In this document: positions 9,099-18,091 of the stretch, in pieces
Layout of the letters: each line of letters starts with the position of its first letter
Position numbering within the stretch: position 1 is the first letter of the stretch
NCBI GenBank assembly: GCA_902491895.1
Contig: CABUJH010000009.1
Location: 1-49,894 of the forward strand
Length of the DNA: 49,894 nucleotides
Origin: an uncultured Collinsella sp.
Lineage (GTDB): Bacteria > Actinomycetota > Coriobacteriia > Coriobacteriales > Coriobacteriaceae
Direction: 5' to 3'
Notes under the pieces: model-generated
Databases searched by the model: none
What the model saw: the letters and a program-made list of their open reading frames with translations, nothing else
Told to the model about the DNA's origin: nothing
Translations under genes and position numbers: made by a program

Positions 9099-9589
9099 CT
9101 ACTGCTCTTGCCCCAAGCGGACAAAGTGGGAAAAGTCGTTGGCGGCCACGGCGTCGTACACGGCGTCGACGGCCTCAAAGACCTCCGGGGACATGGGGTT
9201 ATAGAACTCCGTATCGCCCGGCTGGATCCCTATGAAGACGATATCTTCGCACGATTGCTCAATCTCTTCGATCAGAATCGATAAAGGAAGCGAATGCGTG
9301 GTGAACATCGACTTACGGGCCACATCGCGCTTGTCGAGCAAACGGATGGACCCGACGGGCAGCGCCATATCGGCGGCATCGACCAAGACCAGACGCGGCG
9401 GACCTCGATGATGTCGTCCTCGGGCGTCTGACCGCCGTCGATGGTGTACCAGCCGGCAAGCGGCGCGTCCTCCATCTTTTTGGAGAGCACGGGGCCGGCG
9501 GCATCGTCGGCACGCAGCACGCTTCCTGCCGTGAGCACGATACCCGCAAACGGGGCGCCGTTCACACGACCATCCACAACGCGACCCAT
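9099..9589 (-). pseudogene. hycI: Hydrogenase maturation protease HycI, frameshifted
   Basis: HycI removes the C-terminal tail of the hydrogenase large subunit after nickel insertion. The first half is read in one frame (GIVLTAGSVLRADDAAGP, then YTIDGGQTPEDDII), the second in another (RLVLVDAADMALPVG, TTHSLPLSILIEEI, FIGIQPGDTEFYNPMSPEV). The switch lies near 9395-9408. Against E. coli HycI, about four to five residues are also missing at the junction, which suggests a small out-of-frame deletion. The uninterrupted N-terminal product would lack the second Asp and the His that bind nickel. Its ATG overlaps the hyfJ stop (TAATG). Either a true mutation or a sequence error. Confidence 0.85.
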
Positions 9590-10170
9590 TACTGCAGCCT
9601 CCCCGTCAGATACACGCCCGAGACATCGCGCACGCGTTCCACCAGATCGCGAAACTTCATCAGAAACGCGACCTGCTGGGCATGCAGGCCAAAGTCGTCA
9701 TCGAACACCGAGATGCCGGCCTTGGCCGAGCCGCGAAAACCGCGCTCGTCGAGCAGCGCATCGCAGGCCTCGAGCAGCGACGGCACCGCCGCCTTGTCGA
9801 GCTGGCACTCGCCAAAGGAGCGGATGGCCTCAAACTTGGTTTTGGCCTCCCCCTCAGGCAGCGCGTCGACGAGCGAATAGAACACGTTCAACGGCACCGA
9901 CAGACGCGGCTCAAAGCAATCGAGCACGCCGGTGTGGTGGCCCACGGCGAGCGTGTAGTACAGCACGTCGCAGGCCTCCTGGGGAACGTCTTCCTCGGTC
10001 TCCACAAACTTACGCGTGAGCTCATAGAAGACCACCTGGTCGGGCGCGTGGCCCAGGCAGGGATCGGCGACGCCCTCGGCGGCCTCGTCGCTTGCGCGCG
10101 AGGCATCGCCAAAAGAGCCACCGAGCATGCCGGGGCCCGCAAAGTAACCAGAGCGGTCCGTGAGCTCCAT
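9589..10170 (-). CDS. hyfJ: Formate hydrogenlyase maturation protein, HycH/HyfJ family
   Basis: The 193-residue protein matches the HycH/HyfJ family, which is needed for assembly of the formate hydrogenlyase hydrogenase; its molecular role is not well defined. Recognised segments include FYELTRKFVE, DVLYYTLAVGHHTGVLDCF and the C-terminal HAQQVAFLMKFRDLV. It is longer than the E. coli forms (about 136 residues) because of extra sequence in the middle and N terminus. It starts directly after the hyfI stop and its own stop overlaps the hycI start, so the three are probably translated together. Confidence 0.85.
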   Translation of the reverse strand: MELTDRSGYFAGPGMLGGSFGDASRASDEAAEGVADPCLGHAPDQVVFYELTRKFVETEEDVPQEACDVLYYTLAVGHHTGVLDCFEPRLSVPLNVFYSLVDALPEGEAKTKFEAIRSFGECQLDKAAVPSLLEACDALLDERGFRGSAKAGISVFDDDFGLHAQQVAFLMKFRDLVERVRDVSGVYLTGRLQ

Positions 10171-10953
10171 CTAGCGACCTCCGGCCAGCACCAGATCCTG
10201 CAGCGCCGAGTAGACCTCAACGCGGCGCGGATCGTCCTGCTTATCGATGAGCAGCGCCATGGCACCGCGAATATCGCCCTTGGGCGCGCCCTCGAGCGTA
10301 TCCATAAACTCGTTGGCCAGGTCGCGACCGTAACGGTAGCCGCTCATGGCACGAGCCTCGCGCTCGATGGCCACGCGCAGCTTGTACGGCACGCCGGGGT
10401 GCAGGATATCGGCCTGCTCGCCGGCGGCCTCCACCGTGGTCTCGGCATGGAGCTTTTGGTCCAGTAGACCGAGTGCCATGGCAAAGCCGTAGACGGTCTG
10501 CGCGGGGCTGGGCGGGCAGCCGGGAATATAGACATCGACCGGCAAGATCTTGTCCGTGCCGCCCCAGACGCAGTAGTTGTCGTAGAAGATGCCGCCGGTG
10601 CAGCCGCACGCGCCATAGGACACCACGATCTTGGGATCGGGTGCGGCCTCAAAGGCGCGCAGGGCCGGCATACGCATGGCACGCGTCACGGCACCGGTGT
10701 ACAGCAGCACGTCGGCGTGACGGGGCGAGGGCACGACCTTGATGCCAAAGCGCTCGACGTCAAAGACGGGCGTGATGGAACCGAAGATCTCGATCTCGCA
10801 GCCGTTGCAGCCGCCGCAGTCAACACGGTAGACGTACACCGAGCGCTTGATCTTCTTAAGAAGGGTCGCCTTGGCCTTCTCGATGCTCTCGTCGAGCTCG
10901 ATCTTGGTCGGGCGGTACTGAAGCCGCTCGGGCAAAAGCGTGGGTTCGGCCAT
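10171..10953 (-). CDS. hyfI: Hydrogenase-4 small subunit HyfI (NuoB-like)
   Basis: HyfI/HycG is the electron-transfer subunit that contacts the NiFe large subunit and carries a 4Fe-4S cluster. The 260-residue protein shows the NuoB-like cysteine pattern: VDCGGCNGCEIEI, then YGACGCTGGIF, then YIPGCPPSP. It is homologous to the complex I subunit that binds the N2 cluster. Length matches E. coli HyfI. It begins two bases after hyfH's upstream order in the operon (spacing 2 bases before hyfH's stop at 10956), consistent with one transcript, and is followed immediately by hyfJ. Confidence 0.95.
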   Translation of the reverse strand: MAEPTLLPERLQYRPTKIELDESIEKAKATLLKKIKRSVYVYRVDCGGCNGCEIEIFGSITPVFDVERFGIKVVPSPRHADVLLYTGAVTRAMRMPALRAFEAAPDPKIVVSYGACGCTGGIFYDNYCVWGGTDKILPVDVYIPGCPPSPAQTVYGFAMALGLLDQKLHAETTVEAAGEQADILHPGVPYKLRVAIEREARAMSGYRYGRDLANEFMDTLEGAPKGDIRGAMALLIDKQDDPRRVEVYSALQDLVLAGGR

Positions 10954-10955
10954 GG

Positions 10956-11672
10956 TTACTCCTCCTTCGTATCAAAATCCATGATGATGCCCTCGACCGG
11001 CGCAGGACCGGCAGGAATCTCGGGCGCATCGGGGTTGAGCTCGCGGTCGATATACTCCGGGTTCACGCCGTGGCCGCCCAGATACTCCATGCCGGGGCCC
11101 TGGGGCTCACCGGACGCAAGCGTCTCGTTGGCAGCCATGCCGGCAGCGTTGCCGGTCTTTACGGCCGAGGCGGCGCGCAGGGCGTCGAGCTCGCGCTTGC
11201 ACTCCTGGCACATACCGACGGTACGGGCAGCCTGGATGGCCTCCATGCCGCCGGTCTTTTGCAGCAGGCGCTTGGCGTAGTCGATCTCCTTGTGCGGGGC
11301 AAACGGCTTGCCGCAACGCGAGCAGTGCTCGAGCGTATAGACACTCTTGCTGGTGAGGTCGTCCTTGCTCATGACAGCCAGCTCAAACTCCTCGGTGAGC
11401 TTGATGGCCTCCATGGGGCAGGCTTCCTCACAGCGGCCGCAAAAGATGCAGCGACCGTAGTCGATCGACCAGGTGATGGTATCGGCCGCAAGGTCGGTGT
11501 CCATGCGAATGGCATCGGCCGGGCACGCCACGCCGCAGGCTCCGCAGGCGATGCAGAGCTCGGCATTGTGCTCGGGCTTGCCGCGCATGTCCTTGTTGGT
11601 GGGGAACGGCGCAAACGGGTACTTGACCGTCGCGTCGCCGGCCTTGGCGTTAACCTTCCAAAGCTTCAGCAT
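10956..11672 (-). CDS. hyfH: Hydrogenase-4 ferredoxin-like subunit HyfH (NuoI-like), extended
   Basis: HyfH/HycF carries two 4Fe-4S clusters that pass electrons towards the hydrogenase. The 238-residue protein has two CxxCxxCxxxC motifs, CIACGACGVACP and CIFCGRCEEACP, and a further CSRCGKPF and CQECK that resemble a zinc-ribbon-type tail. E. coli HyfH has about 181 residues, so the last ~60 residues are an extension rich in Gly, Pro and acidic residues. The true ATG is at 11672, next to the hyfG stop at 11674; the longer reading into hyfG is rejected. Confidence 0.93.
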   Translation of the reverse strand: MLKLWKVNAKAGDATVKYPFAPFPTNKDMRGKPEHNAELCIACGACGVACPADAIRMDTDLAADTITWSIDYGRCIFCGRCEEACPMEAIKLTEEFELAVMSKDDLTSKSVYTLEHCSRCGKPFAPHKEIDYAKRLLQKTGGMEAIQAARTVGMCQECKRELDALRAASAVKTGNAAGMAANETLASGEPQGPGMEYLGGHGVNPEYIDRELNPDAPEIPAGPAPVEGIIMDFDTKEE

Positions 11673-11673
11673 A

Positions 11674-13446
11674 TTAGAGCGCCTCCTCATCGAGCGGGGC
11701 GGCCATGGTGCCCTCGCCCGCAAGCGGCGACTTGTCGCGCCAGACGTTCTCGAACTGCTCCTTGTCAAGCACGTGGTCGCGCTTGGCGGCGACATCGGTC
11801 ACCGTCACGCGGTCGGTGCAGGAGTAGCACGGGTCGAGCGAGCCGACGATCAGCGCAGCGTCGCCCACGGTGTTGCCGCGGAACATGTAGCGCAGGACCG
11901 GCCAGTTGCTGTACGTGGCGGCCTTGGCGCGCCAGCGGTAGCACTTCTGGTTATTGCCGAGCATGGCCCAGTGCACGTCCTCGCCGCGCGGCGCCTCGGT
12001 GGCGCCGATGGCGTACTTGTGCGGGGTGTACTCCCAATCCGTGGTGAGAATGGGGCCCGACGGGCAGTTCTCGAGCATGGTCTCGATCATGTCGATCGAA
12101 TCGTAGACCTCCTGGATGCGAACGGCGGTACGGCCGAAGGCATCGCAGGTGTCGGCCGTGGCGGCGTGCATCTTTTGGACATCCGGATCGGCGTAGCCGT
12201 CGAAGGGATGGTCAAAGCGCACGTCGCGGGCATAGCCCGAGCCACGCATGAGCGGGCCGACCGGCGAGAAGTCGCGTGCGATCTTGCGGTCCAAGATGCC
12301 GATACCGCTCGTACGCTCAATGAAGTTGGGCGTGGAGAGCAGCATGTCGACGAGCTCCTGAACCTCGGAGCGCAGCTGGTGAATGGTCGTGAGCGTGGAG
12401 AGCTTCTGCTCGGCCAAAATGTCGCGACGCACGCCGCCGATCACGTTGAGGCCGTAGGTCTTGCGGTGACCAGAGAGCTTCTCGGCCAGGTCCATGGACT
12501 TCTCGCGGACGCGGAAGAACTGCTGGAAGCCGGAGTCGAAGCCCGTGTAGTGCGATGCCAGGCCAATGTTGAGCAGATGCGAGTGCAGACGCTCGACCTC
12601 GAGCATGATGGCACGGATGTACTGGGCGCGCGGCGGGACATGAATGCCCTGGGCGCGCTCGACGGCCTCGGCATAGGCCACCGAGTGGGCGCAGCCGCAG
12701 ATGCCGCAGATGCGGTCGGCGAGGAACGTCACGGCGTCATAGTTCAGGCGCGTCTCGGCGACCTTCTCCATGCCGCGGTGCACGTAGAACAGACGGTAGT
12801 CGGCGTCGACGATCGTCTCGCCCTCGACGAACAGACGGAAGTGGCCGGGCTCGTCGGAGGTAATGTGCAGCGGGCCCATGGGGACGAGCGTCGTCTCCTT
12901 GCCCTTGGTGTCGGCCAAGAACTCGTAGTTTTCCATGTCGCTCGCGGGAGCGGGACGGAAGCGGTAGTCCATGGAGTCCTTGCGCAGCGGGTACAGGCCG
13001 CTGGGCCAATCGTCGGGCAGCACCAGGCGGCGACGATCGGGCAGACCCTCGGGGATCAGGCCGAACATATCGCGCAGCTCGCGCTCGCCCCACACGCAGG
13101 CGGGGACGAAAGGCGTCACGGACGGGAACGTCATCTTGGCGGGATCGACCTCGGTGCGTACGGTCACCCAGCCGGGGTCCTCCCCCTCCATGGAGATGAC
13201 GTAGTACACGGCGTAACGGCCGCACAGGCTGCGCTCATCGTTGCCGATGATCACGGGAATCCAGCCGTAGCGCTCGTAGTACAGGTAGTGGACGGCCTCG
13301 GGCAGCTTGTCCTGCTTGACGGTAATCGTCAGCTGGTCCTCGCACTGCCACTCAACCTTCTCGATGCAGCCCGGAACGGCGCGGCGCAGGGCCTCGACAT
13401 GGCTCTCGCAGCGGCGGGCATACACCTTGTTCTCAGTTTCAATCAT
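11674..13446 (-). CDS. hyfG: Hydrogenase-4 large NiFe subunit HyfG (NuoC-NuoD fusion)
   Basis: This is the catalytic subunit that reduces protons to H2. In its 590 residues an N-terminal NuoC-like domain (with CVWGERELRDMFGL) is joined to a NuoD-like domain. The NiFe ligands are the two CxxC motifs RICGICGCAH and DPCYSCTDR. About 40 residues follow DPCYSCTDR, so the subunit has the C-terminal tail that HycI-type proteases remove; the matching protease gene is frameshifted here. The start follows GGAG six bases upstream and lies three bases after hyfF. Confidence 0.97.
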   Translation of the reverse strand: MIETENKVYARRCESHVEALRRAVPGCIEKVEWQCEDQLTITVKQDKLPEAVHYLYYERYGWIPVIIGNDERSLCGRYAVYYVISMEGEDPGWVTVRTEVDPAKMTFPSVTPFVPACVWGERELRDMFGLIPEGLPDRRRLVLPDDWPSGLYPLRKDSMDYRFRPAPASDMENYEFLADTKGKETTLVPMGPLHITSDEPGHFRLFVEGETIVDADYRLFYVHRGMEKVAETRLNYDAVTFLADRICGICGCAHSVAYAEAVERAQGIHVPPRAQYIRAIMLEVERLHSHLLNIGLASHYTGFDSGFQQFFRVREKSMDLAEKLSGHRKTYGLNVIGGVRRDILAEQKLSTLTTIHQLRSEVQELVDMLLSTPNFIERTSGIGILDRKIARDFSPVGPLMRGSGYARDVRFDHPFDGYADPDVQKMHAATADTCDAFGRTAVRIQEVYDSIDMIETMLENCPSGPILTTDWEYTPHKYAIGATEAPRGEDVHWAMLGNNQKCYRWRAKAATYSNWPVLRYMFRGNTVGDAALIVGSLDPCYSCTDRVTVTDVAAKRDHVLDKEQFENVWRDKSPLAGEGTMAAPLDEEAL

Positions 13447-13449
13447 TCG

Positions 13450-15009
13450 TTACTCCACCTCGCTCTGAGCGGTCTCGGTACCGAACACAGCGCGGTACAT
13501 CGGCGTTGCGTGAAGTTCCTCGGTGCTCTGCTCGAGCACGATGCCGGTCGCGGTCTCCACACCGTGCACGAGAGGCAGCGGGGTGGCGATGCCAAACCAC
13601 AAGATCATGACAGCCAGGATGATTTCGGGAATAAGCATGAGCGCCGGGGCCTCATGCTTGCCCATGCCCTGGGGCGCATGGCCGAACACCGACTTGAGTG
13701 CGATGCGGGTGAGCGCGGAGATGGCCACGGTAAGACCGAGGGCGACCACGACGACCAGCCACATGGGACCGGCAGTAACACCGGCGACAAAAGTCAGGAA
13801 CTCGGAGATAAACATGCCAAAGGGCGGGAAGGCACCAAGGCCGAGCAGCGCCAGGATGGCGAGCGCGGCGGTTGCGGGGGCAACCTCGACGACGCCCTGG
13901 ATCTTGGCCAGGCTACGCGTGCCAAAGGCGTGCTGGATGTTGCCGGACACGCAGAAGGCAAGCGTCTTGGTAAAGCCGTGGAACACGCAGTGCAGCAGGG
14001 CCGCGGCGATACCCAGCGGGCCACCGATACCCAGGCACAGGGCGATAACGCCCACGTTCTCCACAGACGAGTACGCAAAGCGGCGCTTGAGGTCGTCCTG
14101 GCGAAACATCGAGAGTGCCGCCACCAAAATGGACAGCGTGCCGACGATCAGCAGCAGAAGTTGCGGATACTCGGCGCCCACGGCCTGGATGGTAAAGCCG
14201 TAGAAGCGCATGATCACGAGCATGGCGCACTTGAGCAGCACGCCCGAGAGCAGGGCCGAGACAGGGCTCGGGGCCTGGGAGTGGGCATCGGGCAGCCAAG
14301 TGTGCATGGGGAACAGGCCGGCCTTGGTGCCAAAGCCGATCACGATAAACGCAAAGGCGAGGCGCATGAGCGTCGGGTCGAACTGGTCGGCATACGGCAG
14401 CACGCACGACAGGAATGCGGCCTCGTGGGCGTTGGGAATCACGTCGGCGGCGTTGGCGTAGATCAGCAGCGTACCGAACAGGCCGAAGGCCACGCCGGCG
14501 GTGCAGACCATCGCATACTTCCAAGAAGCCTCGAGGGCCGTCTTGTTCTTGTAGATACCCACGAGGAACACGGTGGAAAGCGTGGTTGCCTCCACGGCGG
14601 CCCACGTGAGGATCATGTTGTTGGACAGGCACGCGAGCAGCATGGTGAACACAAACAGGCTAAACAGCGCAAAATACTGCTTGGCGCGCTCGGCGGGCAT
14701 GGAGCCCTCCTCGATATCGGCCTTTACATAGGGCAGCGAGAACAGCCCGGTAAGAAAACCGATAAAGCCGATGAGCAGCACAAAGATGGCGCCCAGCGAA
14801 TCGAGGTGGAACCACAGGCCAAGAGCGCTCGCGGTGTCGCCGCTCATAAGGACGTCACCGGCCGTCACAATCGACAGCACCAGGACGGCTGCGACGGAGA
14901 CCAGGTTGAGACCGGCAAACACGTTATAGGACGTGTTCTTGGGCAAAAACGCCATGACCAGCGAGAACACCAAAGGAGTCGCGAGCAGGGCGAGAATCAA
15001 CGTTTCCAT
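13450..15009 (-). CDS. hyfF: Hydrogenase-4 membrane subunit HyfF (antiporter-like)
   Basis: HyfF is one of three antiporter-like membrane subunits related to NuoL/M/N. The 519-residue protein is almost wholly hydrophobic with about 14 predicted helices. Family segments include the discontinuous helix region GTKAGLFPMHTWLPDAHSQAPSPVSALLSG (read here as GLFPMHTWLPDAHSQAPSPV), with the conserved lysine before it, and FAYSSVENVG. These features support a proton-translocating role, inferred from complex I homology. Length matches E. coli HyfF (526). Confidence 0.95.
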   Translation of the reverse strand: METLILALLATPLVFSLVMAFLPKNTSYNVFAGLNLVSVAAVLVLSIVTAGDVLMSGDTASALGLWFHLDSLGAIFVLLIGFIGFLTGLFSLPYVKADIEEGSMPAERAKQYFALFSLFVFTMLLACLSNNMILTWAAVEATTLSTVFLVGIYKNKTALEASWKYAMVCTAGVAFGLFGTLLIYANAADVIPNAHEAAFLSCVLPYADQFDPTLMRLAFAFIVIGFGTKAGLFPMHTWLPDAHSQAPSPVSALLSGVLLKCAMLVIMRFYGFTIQAVGAEYPQLLLLIVGTLSILVAALSMFRQDDLKRRFAYSSVENVGVIALCLGIGGPLGIAAALLHCVFHGFTKTLAFCVSGNIQHAFGTRSLAKIQGVVEVAPATAALAILALLGLGAFPPFGMFISEFLTFVAGVTAGPMWLVVVVALGLTVAISALTRIALKSVFGHAPQGMGKHEAPALMLIPEIILAVMILWFGIATPLPLVHGVETATGIVLEQSTEELHATPMYRAVFGTETAQSEVE

Positions 15010-15012
15010 GGA

Positions 15013-15666
15013 CTACCCCCTCAGCTCGGACAGGTCGCGCGCATCGAGCGAGTGGGAGTCGTCCCAAATGCGACGCACGACGATGGACATGATGATGACG
15101 GCAAAGATGGCGTCGGTGGCGATACCGATCTCGATGATCTCGGGAGCGGTGGGGGCCAAAAGCGCGAGCGTCACATGGCTGCCGTTTTCCATAAGGCAGT
15201 ATCCAAAGATCTGCTTCATGATGTTGCGCTGCGAGATGATGCAGGTGAGGCCCACAAAGAAGTGAGCGAAGCTAATAGCGAGCGCAGGCGTAGCGACCTC
15301 GGCCGTGGGCAGGCTGATCTGCGTCACGACGGCAAAGCAAATCGCGACCTCCACGGCGATGATGCAAATGGCCCACGCGGGCTTAAGGCCGGCCTTGAGC
15401 GATGCGTCGCTCGGCTCGCCCATCTTCTTATACGCACGGTTGAGGATATATGGGACCAGGACGACCTTGGTGATAAAGGCAGATCCAGCCCACATAAGCA
15501 GCTCCTGCGCACCGGTGGTGACACCGAGCGTGGCGAGCAGACCCACGAGCACCAGCGACTGCACCGCATACCAGCTGATGGCGTGCTTGATGTTCTTTGA
15601 GACGACCACCATGGTGGACGTGACGATCAGAAGGCCGCCAAGGATGTTGACGATCGAATAACCCAT
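15013..15666 (-). CDS. hyfE: Hydrogenase-4 membrane subunit HyfE (NuoK-like)
   Basis: The 217-residue hydrophobic protein matches HyfE, which combines a NuoK-like region with extra helices and is a marker that separates the Hyd-4 type from the simpler Hyd-3 complex. Recognised segments are MWAGSAFITKVVLVPYIL, SQRNIMKQIFGYCLMENG and IGIATDAIFAVIIM. Length equals E. coli HyfE (216). It is packed between hyfD and hyfF with gaps of 13 and 3 bases. Confidence 0.94.
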   Translation of the reverse strand: MGYSIVNILGGLLIVTSTMVVVSKNIKHAISWYAVQSLVLVGLLATLGVTTGAQELLMWAGSAFITKVVLVPYILNRAYKKMGEPSDASLKAGLKPAWAICIIAVEVAICFAVVTQISLPTAEVATPALAISFAHFFVGLTCIISQRNIMKQIFGYCLMENGSHVTLALLAPTAPEIIEIGIATDAIFAVIIMSIVVRRIWDDSHSLDARDLSELRG

Positions 15667-15679
15667 GTCGTTCTACCTC

Positions 15680-17137
15680 CTAACCGATCCAGCTGGCCGA
15701 AAGCGGGCCGCTGACGATAACCATGATGATGAGCACGATGAACACGAACGCCATCGCGCGGGGAAGCGGGGCTCCCGCAGCGACCTCGTCGCTCGGCTCG
15801 CCGGGCAGGCAATAGCCCATCCACTTGAGGAACCAGGCGAAGGTGGCGACGGTCTCGGCAACCATGATGCACACGAGCACCAGAATCGCGACGTTGCCGG
15901 CACCCACAGAAAAGCCGCCGGCGATGATCTGGAACTTCGAGAAGAACGTGTTCATGGGCGGCACGCCGGCAATGGCGAGCGCGGCGACACCAAAGCCCAC
16001 GCCCGAGATCGGGTACTTCTTTACGATGCCGCGAAGCTTGGGCAGCATGCGCGTGCCAAGGGTAAAGGAGAACGAACCGGCGATCAGGAAGAACAGGGTC
16101 TTGGCGAAGGCGTGGTTAAAGATGTGGCACACGGCACCGTCAAAGGCCAGCTGGCTGCCAAAGACCGAAAGGCCCAGACCAAAGAACACATAAGAGAGCT
16201 GGGCGATCGTGGAGAAGGCCAGCAGGCGCTTCATGTCCTTTTGCGGCAGGTACATAAGGAAACCAAAGAGCATGGTGACCATGGCGTCGATAATGGCGAC
16301 CCAGCCCACGATCTCGGGAATCTCGCCGGCAGAGACGAGTGCACGCGCGAACACGCACACGCCGACCTTAACCATCGAGGCACCATGCAGGTAGGCCGAA
16401 ACAGGCGTCGGCGCCTCCATGGCCGAAGGCAGCCACATGTACATGGGGACCTGTGCGGACTTTGCCCAGGCCGCAAACAGCACGAGCAAAAGGACGATAG
16501 CCTTGAGCTTGGCGTCGAGGCCGGCAATCGCGGTAATGGCGAAGGTGCCGGTGTGGGCAAACACGATGGCGGCGCCCAGATACAGGCCGAGCGCACCGAT
16601 ATGCGTAATGATCAGGGCCTTCATGCCGGCCTTCTTGGCCGTAGGCGACATGTAGTAGCTAATGAGGCCCCAAGAACACGCACCCGTGATCTCAAAGAAC
16701 ACGAGCTGGCCCAAAAGGGTCGAGCTGTACACGAGGCCGGCCATGGCGCCGATGAAGGTCGCGAGGTACGCGTAGAAGCGACGACGCGGTGCATCGGGAT
16801 GCTCACGGTTATTCTCGCTCATATAGGGAATCGAATAGATCACGACAAGCAGGCCGATGCCCACAAAGGCGGGCGCGAGCAGCGTGCTCATGCGATCGAA
16901 GGTGAATCCCATGACGAGGGTCTGCCCAAACGAGATCAGGGGGACCTGCGTGTCGGGCATGCCGGCGCCAGCGAAATTCGCGGCGAGGGCGATGGTGCAG
17001 ACCGTCGAGACGGCGGCACCCAAAACGCTGAACCACTTGGCGTACGGACGGGGGAACAGGGCGACGAGCACCGAGGCCACCATCGGGGCCGCGATAGCGA
17101 CCAAGCCGAGAAGGGACAGACTGACTGCAAATGACAT
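15680..17137 (-). CDS. hyfD: Hydrogenase-4 membrane subunit HyfD (antiporter-like)
   Basis: HyfD is a second antiporter-like NuoL/N-type subunit, also specific to the Hyd-4 complex. The 485-residue protein has about 14 helices and the family segments WAKSAQVPMYMWLPSAMEAP, PVSAYLHGASMVKVGV and LLAFSTIAQLSYVF. The lysine of AKSAQVP and the glutamate of FFEITGACSW sit where complex I subunits carry proton-pathway residues. Ribosome site GAAGGGAG precedes the ATG. Confidence 0.94.
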   Translation of the reverse strand: MSFAVSLSLLGLVAIAAPMVASVLVALFPRPYAKWFSVLGAAVSTVCTIALAANFAGAGMPDTQVPLISFGQTLVMGFTFDRMSTLLAPAFVGIGLLVVIYSIPYMSENNREHPDAPRRRFYAYLATFIGAMAGLVYSSTLLGQLVFFEITGACSWGLISYYMSPTAKKAGMKALIITHIGALGLYLGAAIVFAHTGTFAITAIAGLDAKLKAIVLLLVLFAAWAKSAQVPMYMWLPSAMEAPTPVSAYLHGASMVKVGVCVFARALVSAGEIPEIVGWVAIIDAMVTMLFGFLMYLPQKDMKRLLAFSTIAQLSYVFFGLGLSVFGSQLAFDGAVCHIFNHAFAKTLFFLIAGSFSFTLGTRMLPKLRGIVKKYPISGVGFGVAALAIAGVPPMNTFFSKFQIIAGGFSVGAGNVAILVLVCIMVAETVATFAWFLKWMGYCLPGEPSDEVAAGAPLPRAMAFVFIVLIIMVIVSGPLSASWIG

Positions 17138-17152
17138 TGTTTCTCCCTTCTC

Positions 17153-18079
17153 CTACACGCCGACGACCACGAAGACAAACGCCAGTACGGCGATGCCCAC
17201 GACGGCCCAAGTCTGATTACCGAGAACCTTAAAACGCGAGCGCGAGCAGGAGTTCTCGATCACGCCGCACACGACAAAGTCGATCAGGCACTTCACCAGG
17301 AAGATGACTGCGCCCAGAACGGCGGCGGCGCCCACGGTCGCGGGCTCGCCCCAGGGGACGAAGATCGCGCAGAACCAGGCGACGACCAGGACCTGTTTCA
17401 TGGACATGGCAAGCTTGGCCATCGCAAGCGACGGGCCGGAAAGCTCGGCGAGCGGGCCTTCCTGAAGCTCCTGCTCGGCCTCGGCCTGGTCAAACGGCAG
17501 CTTGCCGAGCTCCATGTAGCAGGCAATCGCAAAGGCGATGCCGGCGAGGATCACGGCGACCGGCGCGTCGATGGCGCCCGTCATGATGTGCTGACCCATG
17601 GTGGCGATGTCGGTGGAGCCGCACACCAGGGCGGCGGCAAACAGCGCCAACAGCATGGACGGCTCGATGAGCACGCTCATGAGCAGCTCGCGAACGCCAC
17701 CGATACCGGCGTAGGCGTTGGACGAATCCACACCGCAAAGGGCGAAGAAGAAGCGGGCGAGTGCCAGGCTATACATGATGGTGATGGCGTCACCAAAGAC
17801 CGGGATGGGGCTTTGTGCCGTAAAGAGCGGCAGACCCATCGCGAGCATAAAGGCGACGGCGAAGAACAGCGGCGGCATGATGCGCAGCGCAAAGCTCGCA
17901 TCCTCGCTCTGGGACTCGGGGCGCGCAAAGAGCTTGGCCAGGTCGCGGTAGTCCTGCATGATGCTGGGGCCGCGACGGTTGTGCATCTTGGCGCGGATCA
18001 CGCGGCCGAGACCGGAGAAGAACGGTGCGACGGCCATGACGACCACGCCCTGCAGAACGGCAAGTACGATGTTGTTCAT
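17153..18079 (-). CDS. hyfC: Hydrogenase-4 membrane subunit HyfC (NuoH-like)
   Basis: HyfC/HycD anchors the hydrophilic arm to the membrane, like NuoH in complex I. The 308-residue protein has about eight helices and the motifs RRGPSIMQDYRDLAKLF near the N terminus and ELGKLPFDQAEAEQELQEG in the middle; the acidic cluster in the second corresponds to the loop that contacts the small subunit. Ribosome site GGAGGGGAG is six bases from the ATG. Confidence 0.95.
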   Translation of the reverse strand: MNNIVLAVLQGVVVMAVAPFFSGLGRVIRAKMHNRRGPSIMQDYRDLAKLFARPESQSEDASFALRIMPPLFFAVAFMLAMGLPLFTAQSPIPVFGDAITIMYSLALARFFFALCGVDSSNAYAGIGGVRELLMSVLIEPSMLLALFAAALVCGSTDIATMGQHIMTGAIDAPVAVILAGIAFAIACYMELGKLPFDQAEAEQELQEGPLAELSGPSLAMAKLAMSMKQVLVVAWFCAIFVPWGEPATVGAAAVLGAVIFLVKCLIDFVVCGVIENSCSRSRFKVLGNQTWAVVGIAVLAFVFVVVGV

Positions 18080-18091
18080 GCTCTCCCCTCC

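Noticed and set aside
9395..9408. Programmed -1 frameshift in hycI
   Set aside because: No slippery heptamer or downstream pseudoknot is evident, and residues appear to be missing at the junction, which fits deletion or sequence error better.
11473..15600. Very long open frame (1375 codons) on the plus strand opposite the hyf genes
   Set aside because: It is the antisense shadow of hyfG, hyfF, hyfE and neighbours, caused by high-GC codon use. It has no family features, while the minus strand encodes well-known proteins.
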